Origin: Nelumbo lutea | Lineage: Eukaryota > Streptophyta > Magnoliopsida > Proteales > Nelumbonaceae | Length of the DNA stretch: 64,000 nucleotides | Direction: 5' to 3' | Assembly (NCBI GenBank): GCA_022828595.1 | Contig: JAKGHH010000002.1 | Span: 106,885,254-106,949,253, forward strand | Shown: in pieces, positions 1 to 10,935 of the stretch | Numbering within the stretch: the stretch's first letter is position 1 | How the letters are laid out: every line of letters begins with the position of its first letter | The notes under the pieces: generated by a model | Seen by the model: the letters and a program-made list of their open reading frames with translations, nothing else | Databases searched by the model: none | Told to the model about the DNA's origin: nothing | Program-made: the position numbers and the translations under genes

Positions 1-838
1 CACCGACTTGTTGACGAGCGAATATTCTCCTGCTTCCTGGACCAAAAGAAGGTACTTGGTGCTCTGTTGCTGAGGTTATTGCGTTTGAAAATTGACTAGT
101 TGGATATGTTTTCGCGAACACCATGTCATCGTAAGAGATTAGTTTTGGAAGGCTCTTTCCTTGCATGCAAGGTGTCTTCATGCTGTTGAAGCTCTTTCCC
201 TTTTGAAGCCTCGCTCTTCTTGTCTTTCTCCATTTTACGTGATGACACAGTGAGTCACAGTGACTCCCAATGAAAAAACAGTGACTCATAGTGAAAACAA
301 AATCAGTAGCTTCTTGATGTGCAAAGACCCAATACACGACCATCCGATGGTATGGGTAGAGTACGATATTATGCTAAACCCAATTCTCTCCAATCTTTTG
401 TATGAAGGATAATTATAATTTTATGTATTTTTTACATGTTTTAATAGAAAAGTTGGTAAATTTGATGTTTGTCCATGTTATTTTACTTGTTTATTACTTA
501 TATATAATAAGGAATGATGTGAAATTAGATGTGAATTCTTAACCTAACCTTCCAAGTCAATCCACCCCACCCTGATCATGAAGGGTAGGGTCGGGGGAGG
601 GTTTTGCATTTTAGTTTGTAGATAGGGTTTGGATTTTGAAAATTCAACCCACTGTAGGTTTTGGGTAGGGTGTGGGTTAGGAGGTTTGGGGAAGCATAGA
701 GGGTTTGGAATTTACAAAATCCTCCCCAAATTCATCATATTGCCATCCCTAATGATATGGTGGCTTTGCAATATCCTTTGACATATTTTGAACAAGTCAT
801 TTGTATAAAATTTTGAAAACTAGTTGTATATTGGGAGT
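1..838. other. Intergenic, no gene recognised
   Basis: I see no coding region here. A 35-base stretch at about 206-240 recurs exactly at about 3501-3535, and both are followed by a GACACAGTG-like sequence, so these are two copies of one dispersed repeat. The segment 540-760 is rich in GGGT/GGTT words, like degraded non-autonomous DNA transposons, but I cannot define its ends. Confidence 0.5.
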
Positions 839-1010
839 TCAGATCTGCGCCCCACAACGGGGCACCCCATAATGTCCCACAGCACATTCACACCATGTAT
901 TGGGAACATCTCCCGATGATGTATCAGAAGTGATGATATCATCATCGGGAAATATTCTCAATACATGGCGAGGATGTGCTGTGAGACATTGTGGAGCAGT
1001 GATGAGACTA
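838..1010. mobile_element. Fold-back MITE (family 1)
   Basis: The stretch is nearly a complete palindrome. Blocks around AATGTCCCACAGCACATTC and TATTGGGAACATCTCCCGATGAT on the left are answered by their reverse complements on the right, ending near ATGTGCTGTGAGACATTGTGG. It has no coding capacity. The same element lies inside the LINE of unit B at about 25527-25695. Its left end (TTCAGATCTGCGCCCCAC) resembles the ends of the MITEs upstream of LOX-A and LOX-B. Superfamily is not certain because no clean target duplication is visible. Confidence 0.75.
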
Positions 1011-3369
1011 AGAAATGAAAATGAACTTAAGTTCAAATAGTGAATGGGTTTTTTTATCAAATAATTTTTATAAAGCATAAAAAATACATTTTAATATTTT
1101 ATTTTTATATTTTGGGTTGTGGCCTTGTGGGGCTAACTTTTCACAAAACAAAAGAAGAAATCTCCAAATTGTCAATGACAAAGACACATGAAATGTTGAG
1201 AAGTTATAAAAGTGGGCAACCTATATTTTAATCCCAAGAAAAGAAAAACAATTCAAGGACCACAAGCTTGCAATAAATTGCATGGTAGGGACTTAGTTAG
1301 GAAGTATATAAACGAATCGAATTTGGATGTATCTAATCTAATCTCTGCTTGCAGTTCTACGGAGACCGTCCTTCAATTATTAAACCGTGGAAACCTTATT
1401 CACTTATATAGCTACAATTGCAAATAAAAATTGGAATCTTGGTTTATTCCCATAGTGTGTTTGATTCAAACAGGAATTAGAATGAGAATAAAAAATCAGT
1501 TGGAATGTGATTTTATTCTCAAGGAAAGAGGAGATAATGGTTAATTCCTTAAATGGAAGAATGTCATTTCACCAGGAATGAGAATAAGATTCCAATTCTG
1601 CCCAAACAAATAGTTAGTTAGATTTCAGACCCCTATTCTTACAAATCATATAGTCCCTACATTGAATGACAAAATTAGGGATATCAAATGGGTCTGGTTT
1701 AGTTCAACCTGAGCCCAATCTAGAGTAATGCCAATACTGAAATGTATACTTGTACTCAATCAAGCTTATCTATATCTATACTATTAATAAAATAGTGAAT
1801 AGTCCCATTTTTTGGACTTTTCATTAGACATTTTTACCTTTTGCCTAAACAGCATACAATGGGCATAAAAAATGACATATATGTCCTTTACTCTCACTCC
1901 AAAAACTGACAATTTATAAGAAACTGTCCACTTATAATAATTAAGAAACTGTCCACTTATAACTGTTCAAAGGCTGTCTATGAATTATAAATAATTTTAT
2001 TTTAGAGATATTGTGATGAGCAAATGCACGTATATATTTACTAATATTGATAAATGTTTCCACGCTGAAATACTAACCAATCAGGTTTGGCACGTGTACC
2101 TCTACCTGACCCTGACTCAGACCTGATTGAGGCTGACTAAACACTAACCCAATAGGGTTGGGTTAATGCAGAATCACTACTTAACCTGACCCACTGGTTA
2201 AGGCTGTTACAATCTGAAAATCTTCCTGGATATGTTAGAAAGAAGACATTGAAAACCAGACCACAAACACGATTTACAATTAAATATATAGGATGATATT
2301 GATGAATGTTTTCGGTCTGTTTTCCACATGTCTAATAAAGCCAAAGCCTTTCTGAAGGGCCATTTGTATGAATGTCTTAGTACTTTTTTGTTTTTGGTGG
2401 ATAAAATAATTACATGATAAGTTTTTAAAGGATAAAACAATCAACCCAATTTTAAAATATTATCATTGCTATCGTTAAAGAATTCACAACCTTTCACCAA
2501 AATATAGTTTTTAATACGTTTCATTGGAATTCTGAATTTTTCTACTGATCTCATAAGATGTATTGAAACCACAACAGGCACACTATTATCCAATAAACTG
2601 ATGAAAAATGAAAGTTTTCAATTAGAACTAGCGGATTGCTCAGTGTTTAGAACCAGGGAATTATTTATTTGATATTTCATCATCATCTAAACCTTATACC
2701 AACTATCTCTTTTGTCATTCTATTCTGTTTGGTGTGAATTATTTGTTTAATACATAAAAATTTAAAATTTTAACTGTAAGTACATTTATCTTAACTATTA
2801 TCACCATACATTTGCCTGCTAATTTGTAATTTGTTCTGAGCTATTTTCGTAGAAAAAAATTTAAAACAACTAAGTGTTGTCAAACAGCTTATAATGTTAA
2901 AGGGTTTTTTTTTTCAATTAATTTCTACTTATCATTTATCAAAGAAAGAAATAAAAGAGAATTTTTCTTAGTTATTTGATGTTTTACAACATAATTATGA
3001 ATTTCTCTTAATTACAACACAATTATGATTCATAATTTTCGATTTTTTTTACTATTCGATCAAAATTAGAAAAACCTTGTCTAAAACTAACAGATTTTTG
3101 AGAAAAATGGGTGAGCTAATTCCTGCATTGAAGATCTCCAGGCTAGAGATGCCTCAACTCTTTCTTTTTTTTGATAGAAAGGGAAAGAACAAAGACCTAA
3201 AGCAGCATAGGCCTGCCCTATCTATCCATAAGACAGATGTAAGCCTCAGCTCTTGGTAATGGTAGCACAACTCCAACTCCCTTCCATTATGCATGATATT
3301 TTGAGCTGGGCCCGGTGTCAAAGTTATTTGTTTAAGTCCATTATTACCCCCCTTTCACTTTCAGAGTCT
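1011..3369. other. AT-rich intergenic region
   Basis: No gene is recognised. Open frames here are short, overlap on opposite strands and resemble no family I know. A block near 1770-2040 (starting TCTATACTATTAATAAAATAG, with internally repeated AAGAAACTGTCCACTTATAA words at 1917-1965) looks like a degraded transposon, possibly Helitron or MULE derived, but lacks defining ends. Confidence 0.4.
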
Positions 3370-3623
3370 CCGGTAGGAATGGCAACGCGGCGGGGTAAAG
3401 ACGGAAAGCCTTGCCCCGTTCCCGTTCCTGCAAAAATCCCCGTCTTTATTCCCGTTCCTACTAACGGAGACAAGATTATCCCCATTTTCATCCCCACGGA
3501 AAGCCTCGCTCTTCTTGTCTTTCTCCATTTTACGTCGGGACACAGTGTGATGGAATGGACGTGGATGGTTCTTTTAACAAAAAACATGCATTATACATCA
3601 CACGATCTCAACCAGTTAAAAAC
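3370..3623. repeat. G/C-skewed dispersed repeat, hAT-MITE-like
   Basis: The segment begins GGTAGGAATGGCAACGCGGC and continues with CCCCGTTCCCGTTCC words. In plants this composition is typical of short hAT-type non-autonomous elements. It contains the 35-base stretch shared with 206-240. The open frames on both strands look like compositional artefacts. Element ends were not determined. Confidence 0.4.
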
Positions 3624-4600
3624 TGATGAGGGCGGATTTGGCCCTCCAATGACATTGTGACAATGGCACCTCAGAACAACAAGGTGACACTCGGAACCAG
3701 TCAGGCAACAACTTGCCAAGTTGATGGTATCCAACCTGGCGGCTTGGCCCAGCGTGACCTTGCCCAGGCACAGCGTGGCAGCGTAGCACATGCGCCATCT
3801 GGCGGCTTGGCCCAGGCGCGAGCTGGCAGCCTGGCCCAGGCACCAACCTAGCGACCTACGAGACGTGCTCGCCGACAAATTTGTCATGCATACCCCACGA
3901 TCCTTGGAGGTTGGCCCTTGTTCCAGAAGATGGTCAACGTGGATGGCAGTTACCTCCGAGGATTTCGGACCAGTTAGACATGACCTCTCGGAGATCTCGG
4001 GGGCGGTATGTGAGCAAGGCCTATATAAAGGCACCAACCCCAATGGCAGGGGGGCAAGTAAGCAAGTAAGCAAATTCTAGCTCTCATATTTTGTGATTTT
4101 TAGCTCGCAATCTACTATGAGAGTACTGACTTAAGCATCGGAGTGACCTCGTCGGGTTAGCCACCCTGAATTCTTTGACATTTGGTTCCTGGCAGGTCTC
4201 TAAAGAGCAATGAAGCTCATCAATCCAGCTCGTCACCTAACCTGCCTAGCTCGACACTTGGTTAGCTTGGCACCTCCCAAACAGCTCGGCACCTGGTCAG
4301 CCCGACACCTAATAGGTAGCTTGACACTCTGGTAAGCTCGGCACCTAATAGGCAGCTCGGCACTCTGGTCAGCTCGGCACCTAATAGATAGTTTGGCACT
4401 CTGGTCAGCTCGGCACCTAATAGGCAGCTCAGCACTCTGATCAGCTCGTCACCTATCTGCCTAGCTCGGCCCAGTCAATTCATCACCTAACCTGCCTAGT
4501 TTGGCCTATTTAGTTCGGCATCTAACCTGCCTAGCTTCGCCCACTTGACTCGATACTTAATCTACCCCAGCTCAGATCAAACGATGAGGTAATTAACACA
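3624..4600 (+). mobile_element. Probable solo LTR of an LTR retrotransposon
   Basis: The block starts TGATGAGGGCGGATTTGG and ends ...AATTAACACA, so it has TG...CA-type ends. A TATA box (CTATATAAAG, 4021-4030) is followed by a leader of the kind seen in plant Ty3/gypsy LTRs. No gag-pol sequence adjoins either side, which suggests a solo LTR left by recombination. The 3' part holds imperfect tandem repeats (separate entry). Flanks are A-rich (TTAAAAAC and AAAAGTAAA) and give only a weak target-duplication signal. Confidence 0.5.
4224..4580 (+). repeat. Imperfect tandem repeats, about 36-38 bp
   Basis: Words AGCTCGGCACCTAATAGGC and AGCTCGGCACTCTGGTC alternate about every 36-38 bases through roughly 4280-4450 and decay outward. 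The stretch sits in the 3' portion of the probable solo LTR. Copies differ in sequence and directly abut one another, with no unique spacers. Confidence 0.8.
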
Positions 4601-6748
4601 AAAAGTAAAAAATTTGATATATTACCAAAAATTGATTCATAAAAAATTATCAATAAAAACGTGTTAATGGAATAATAGAGTGGACGTGGACGTTATCTAT
4701 AGACTCTTCTCACAAGGAGACATTAGTTTTGATGACCGACTTTGCATGAAAATGACTGATGTTAATGTTGCATGGTTCCTAATGAAAAGAGTGACGTTTT
4801 CTCAAGTCTGGTTAATGGAGGAGGGCATTGGGATGGCTGGCTGGACCCCACAAGGACGAGTGCCCGGTGTCAGATTAAGACGTGTGCATGGGGCGTTGCT
4901 CACACATGTGTTTTGCTATGGATGCATGCCCCACCCTACTTACATCTTTGATTCTCGTGCAGATTACAACAGCACAACCAGAGGAGTTGGGGTCTACCTT
5001 TTGAATTATCCAAGAACCTTGGTTTGCCAGCCACATAGGTCTTTATCCTAAGCCCTAAATTGGGCCATATCAAATTAATTGGTTTGTCAGCCACACAGGT
5101 CTTCTAAATTATTCTTTGCTAAAACTCTTCTTTTCACGTGAATTTGCTTTAAAAAAAAATACAATTTTTTGTTTAATTTTGTTTTGGTATATATAAACCA
5201 CATTTACTACGAAAGTGTTTTGGAAACTGAACTAAACTTTTTTGTAATTGCCCACAATTCCACAAGTTCCACTTTAATTTACTTTGCTTCCCAATTCCTT
5301 AGAATTTTGTAGGTCTTTTGAATAAAAAATAAAAATCAAATATGTGATTATTTCAATTCATCCGCAATCAATTCAGATTTCTCGATTTAGTTCTCAAAAT
5401 CAAATTGAGCATCTTTTTATACTATATATCCTTCTAAAAATTAGGTAGAACAGCCTAATTATTTGCGCTAATCAATTCATTAGCAACTTTATTTTAAGAA
5501 GAACATGATTATTTGAAATCAGGTCTAATTTCAAAATCTTTTCTATTTAAAAGGGTATTTGGCTATATGAGGAAGGCTCTATGGTATATAGGGATGCCAA
5601 TTTTCACTCTACCCAATGGGTACCTGACTCTCCATATGATGGGGCAGGTTTTTTGTGTGAAGAATGGATTTTATAATTAAAACATAGTTGTAAGGCATAT
5701 GAGCTTAAGTATCATGTGTTGAATTTAATAATGCTTTAAATCTTATACGAAGGATAATTAAAATTTGATGTATTTTCTACGTATTTCAATTTGGATTCTA
5801 CCCCACCATCCTAATATGGGAAGGTAATTTTTTTATTTTTAAATTTTTTTTTTTAAAATCTAAAGATTCAACATATATTTTGACTTGCGAAAAGGAGTTT
5901 TAATCTACCACCCACTAGGCTTGGGGAAGGTGTCAACTAGTTGGTTGTAGCAGAGACTTGAGATTGGATCCCACTTTCATTGGGGTTTTGTATTGTAGTC
6001 TGAATCTTTTTCTTTCCTTTTATCTTCTCTTTTTAGGAGTATAAAATGGAGGTTTGAGGGCACCTCATCCATAATTCCATCTTTAGTGCATCAGAACCAT
6101 GTCATAACACGGGTCCTACTAAATAGATCAAATAGAGCATAATTTAAGCTTGCAACCAAGGTTCAGGTCTCTCATACTGCAATCTAAATAGAGATTAAGC
6201 TTCATTAATTAGTAGGGCTAGCTGCAGATGTTTGGGATTTAATTTGATTCATTCATGTCAGCTTGACAAATCCATTTAATCATCGGATCAAATATTAAAT
6301 ATCATTTAATATTTACTAATTAATTGAAATGAACCCCTAGAATGAAGAATGGTCGTTTGACCATCCCTCGATAGTCAGAGAGGATGTAGAGAGAGTGGAC
6401 CGGGCAGGTTGAACCAAGGATCAAATATTGATCCGATCAGTACACCCTGATATATATGCATGCATGGATAGACTGATACAATCATATTTTAAAACTTTTA
6501 CAACCTTTTTTTTTGGTAGAGTAAACTACACAAGCTTGGGGATGAACTTTTACAACCTTGGGGGTGATAGAAGACATCTTCTAATCATTATAAAATAAAA
6601 TAAAAAAATAATATATAGAATACTGGCCAATACTCGTTAATATTCATCTTTGAGCAGTGAGCATAACAATATTTTGATCCTTGGATTGAAAAGGCTAGAG
6701 GGCTTTGACACTATTTGAGTATCAGTGAGATGGAAGGCAATTGTACAT
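4601..6748. other. Intergenic, no gene supported
   Basis: A 123-codon open frame at 4680-5051 (+) resembles no family I recognise and has no similar copy in the window; I do not treat it as a gene. The phrase TTTGCCAGCCACATAGGTCTT at about 5022 is repeated, slightly changed, at about 5082. The rest is AT-rich with homopolymer runs. Confidence 0.5.
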
Positions 6749-7141
6749 AGGAGTGTCAATTAGACTGGATTTGGTCCAACCTGATTTAGTCCTATGTGAG
6801 TCCATTACAAATGGACTATGTCAAATCCAATACAATGATATTTTGGACCAGTCTAATTCAATATCTGGAGCATTGAATCTGTTCAAATTTATTTTAATTT
6901 AGATTCGTTGTAACTCAAACCTGATCCATTGACACATATATTCTTATCTTCTATCAATGGACTCAATATTGGCTTAGTCCAACCCAATCCAATATAAATT
7001 CATTATAGATGAACTAGGTCCAATCTAATCCAATAAACAATTTGGACAATTAATTTGAACTGGTTCAATTTAATGTGCCTTTGTTGGTCTCTCCAATCTA
7101 TCTGAATTGATTTTGGTTTGGAAGGGATCCAATGACACCCT
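6749..7141. mobile_element. hAT-like MITE (TTTGGTCCAA family), about 0.4 kb
   Basis: The left end AGGAGTGTCAATTAGACTGG is answered at the right by GGATCCAATGACACCCTT, an imperfect terminal inverted repeat. The interior is built of ATGGACTAGGTCCAATCCAATC words. Related copies lie at about 18998-19270, 43800-43960 and 52270-52650. The left edge of the 12-kb tandem duplication (near 6850) falls inside this element. Superfamily assignment is inference from the ends. Confidence 0.6.
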
Positions 7142-7387
7142 TGATTATATTATAGGGAAAATGGACAGTGTAGCCAGGAATCTGGGTCTATATTTTTCAT
7201 GGGCAAGGCAATTACTTGATTTTTTAAATTTTGTATTTATTACCGAAATAATTGTTTGGTGGTAGCTGAGTTTTGTCATCTGTTGTACGTTGAATCAAAT
7301 TTGATTGCCGTTCTCCCGGGTTTTTGTTTATTATCATCTATCGACGTATTCTATTCTGATAGCATCATTCATCCGAGAGAGTTTAGA

Positions 7388-7515
7388 GTTCACATCTGCG
7401 CCCTACTCAGCGTGCCCACAAACGCCCCAGAGCACATCTCAGTGTGTATTGGGCCAATACACAGCTGAGATTGGCTGTTGGACGTTGTTGAGGCGCGCAG
7501 TGTGGAGCGCAGATG
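7388..7515. mobile_element. Small MITE in the LOX-A upstream region
   Basis: Ends are inverted: TTCACATCTGCGCCC on the left and GAGCGCAGATGTGAA on the right. An inner pair (CAGTGTGTATTGG / CCAATACACAGCTGAG) forms the hairpin stem. The LOX-B counterpart (about 19506-19640) keeps extra central bases around AACATCTTCCGTAGTATCC that LOX-A has lost. Presence in both copies means insertion before the duplication. Confidence 0.7.
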
Positions 7516-7802
7516 TGAATTCATAAGAGATAACATTGCCTACGACGATGCTCGCAGAACAATTCAGGACTCCCCAGTGATTATTGAACACGTCAGTGTA
7601 TTATGAAAAAGACAACATATTAATTACATGGGTAAAGAGAATTTTTATAAGATGAGATGGGAGCATAAGACGCGTATACTCGATGTGGATGGAGATATTA
7701 TACATTTCTCTAAAGAAGAAAATTATCATGCTGAACTCCATTCGATTTTCTGGAGCGAAAAAAAAAAAACGAAAAAACTCCTTTCGATTTTCAAATATTT
7801 TT

Positions 7803-7833
7803 CACGTGCAATCCCCAAATCCTTCTATATAAA
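7803..7833 (+). promoter_or_regulatory. LOX-A core promoter: G-box and TATA box
   Basis: CACGTG (7803-7808) lies 18 bases before TATATAAA (7826-7833), about 125 bases upstream of the ATG. The same pair is kept in LOX-B. CACGTG G-boxes are the known binding site of MYC-type bHLH factors in jasmonate signalling, so jasmonate feedback on this LOX is plausible but inferred. Confidence 0.6.
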
Positions 7834-7957
7834 CCACCGAAATCTTCATTCCACAACCACCACCACCACCAGCACCAAGCTGGTAACCACCCCACCGGAT
7901 TTAGGCATTCAGCCTCCACCCATTATCTTCTTCAACATTCTGCAGCAATAAGCAAAG

Positions 7958-10895
7958 ATGTTGAAGACTCAGGTGCATCAGTTGGAGTCGACCAATCGGC
8001 CCCTGTTTCTGTTGCAGAAGTCCTTCTTCTCCAGCCATGGAAGCCCTTCACTGCAAGTAGGACGAGGGCCTTCTCTCCATAAACAGCACAAGAGCTCTGG
8101 TGCTCGTGCTAGATCCCTCTCTAGTAAGATAAGGGCAATTTCCACCTCGACCACCGATGTTTCTACTAAAACTAGTAAGAACATCACGGTTAAGGCCGTC
8201 GTTACGGTGCAGCCAACCGTGGGTGGAGTGCTGTCGAACCTCGGCCTGGAGCGAGGGCTCGATGATATGACAGATTTGCTTGGTAAAACTCTCCTTTTGG
8301 AGCTCGTTAGCTCAGAGCTTGATCCACGTAAGTAATGAGCTGCCCAGCAACATATATAATGTATATACGAATTAATCCCATAAAATATTAAAGTATATAT
8401 ATGCTGATCTAATGTTGTTGTACATGTGTGTGTATTGATGAAGAGACGGGGACGGAGAAGGAGACGATCAAGGGGTATGCACATACAGTAAGCAAAAATG
8501 ATGGGGGGTTCAAGTACGAGGCCAACTTCAAGGTTCCGGCGAGTTTTGGGGAAGTAGGCGCAGTTTTAGTGGAGAACGAACACCACAAAGAGATGTTCCT
8601 CAAGAACATTGTTCTTGATGGCTTTTCTACTGGCCCTGTTAACGTTAACTGCGAGTCTTGGGTTCACAGCAAGTTTGACAACCCACAGAAAAGGATCTTC
8701 TTCACTAACAAGGTCTCTCTCTCTCTATTTCACCTTAATGTGAAAGTTGTCAAGCAAAGTAAAATAGTTCTCTCTCTCTCTAACAAAAGATAGGTATTTC
8801 CACCTTTCTTTCAACACTATTACTATTAGGAGAGTTCTTTTACGATCAAAACACAAGGACGGTTTTCTTTAATTTTTGTATTGATGGATAATTTGATATT
8901 TAATGAAATAAAAAAATATGCTGACCTTAATATTATTAGTTTAATCCAATCCATGGGGTTCATACTGTAGAGACCTTGGAACTATATATAAGTACATACC
9001 TATAAGTATGGTCCCCAATCCCAATCACTCAACATTAATGGTCCCCTGTGTTTGGGCCGGGCTTAGGCCGGGTTTGAGCTACCTAAGGGCTAGGCCCGAG
9101 CCTGGCAAAAAAAAAAAATTCAACTTCTTAGGCTCCAGTTCAGTTTGAGGACCGAAAATTTAAACTCAATTCGTGTAAAATTTTGAGTTGGGCCAGTCCG
9201 AATTCGGGAGCCCAAGTTGCACCCCTAATCAAAATTCACTCATAAATTTTGATAAATAACACTCAATTGGCTACCAGGTTTATGATTCCAGTTCATTGGT
9301 TAAAAAATTTTCAGATATTATTATATCTTTTCCATATCATAGTGGAATCCATATATTATTGCAATGTAGCTTTCAGTAATCACCATCATTCAACACTAAT
9401 GGTCCCCTGTATGGATGGCGCAGTCCTACTTGCCATCCCGGACGCCTGATGGTCTGAAGAGGCTGAGGGACAAGGAGCTGCAGATCTTACGAGGCGATGG
9501 AACAGGGGAACGCAAGACTTTTGAGAGGATCTATGACTATGACAAATATAACGATCTCGGAGATCCCGACAAGAGCGATGATCTGGCTCGACCAGTTCTG
9601 GGTGGTAAGAAGCACCCATACCCTAGGCGTTGCAGAACAGGGCGTGAGCGTTGCAAGAAAGGTATATCTCGGAACCATGGAGTATGATTATTTGTAAACA
9701 ACCATTCTTGTTATTTCTGGGCATTTAAGCTTATTAACTGTTAGGCTGTCTTTGGTTTGAAGGAAAAAGTAGGAATTGAAAGGAAAGATGGGAAAACTCA
9801 CACAAGGTTTGTAAAGGTTTTCCTACATTTTCCTTTCTTTCCTTACTTTTTCCTTTAAACTAAACATAACCTTTAATGTCTTGTTCTGATTTTAAAACCA
9901 TTGAGCTTTGTCAATACCAGTAATACAAGATGGCAATTATAGGGATTATTATGAGGCCGGGCTGGGCTTAACACTTTTGATAAGGGCTATGGCAATGGCC
10001 CCAGCCAGGCTCAAATTTTTCGTCTATATCATTAAATATGAAAATATCATATACTATAAAGGGGTTTTTACCGTTCAGTCCTCCCCAGAAATCCTAGTTC
10101 AACTGTACGGTTCAGGGTAAGTGCCAGCTCGAAATTGATGTCAATTCATGGGTGTTATAGGTGGAATTGTTTATAAATTTGAATTATTGTAGGTCTATAA
10201 TTCAAATCTGAATTCTGAGATGGAGTGCAGTTCAAAAATCTCTATTTCAAGAGGGTTGTCCACATGTATAATATGTTTATATATAATATAAAATATAACA
10301 AAAAATACATATTTATATAAATATGTGGAGGCTGGGCTCAGGCCGAAGCTCGAAAATTTCTGTGCTAGGCCAGGCTGTAAATGATCTGCAGCCAGAAAAT
10401 AAAATAAAATTGTAATTGGACCGGATTGGACCATTCCTCCCACACCAACCAGCTGATAGATAAAAGAAGACTAAGCTTGAGATTTGCTGTTTATATTTTC
10501 TCAAGATTTGTCATCAGCATACTACGTACATCAAAATTCAGTCTAACATGTAACAAATGATGCAGACCCAAATTCAGAGCAACGTAGCAGCACTGTTTAT
10601 GTGCCAAGGGATGAAACGTTCTCGGAAGTGAAGCAGTTAAGCTTCTCGGCAAAGACTTTAAAATCAGTGCTACATGCTCTGCTTCCTCAGATTGAGATGT
10701 CGCTCATTGATACCAACCTTGGCTTTCCATACTTCACAGAAATAGACTCTCTCTTCAATGAAGGGTTTAACATTAAAACCCCTAATAAAGGAATTTTCAG
10801 TCTGCTTCTACCAAGGCTGGTCAAGGCTATAGAAGATGGAGGAGACGAACTTCTCCAATTTGAGGTCCCTGAAATGATACTTAGTAAGACCTCTC

Positions 10896-10935
<40 letters not shown>

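Noticed and set aside
3253..4080. Several overlapping frames on both strands (for example 3591-4073 minus) as proteins
   Set aside because: They overlap each other in GC-rich repeat and LTR sequence and show only compositional bias.
4224..4580. CRISPR-like regular repeats
   Set aside because: The repeats abut without unique spacers, are degenerate, and lie in a plant LTR.
4680..5051. A 123-aa open reading frame as a host gene
   Set aside because: No recognisable domain, no intron signals or conserved copy, and it lies in repeat-rich intergenic sequence.
8000..8484. A 168-aa minus-strand frame and its longer twin at 19961-20575
   Set aside because: Both are antisense shadows of LOX exon 1 and intron 1; similarity between them only reflects the gene duplication.
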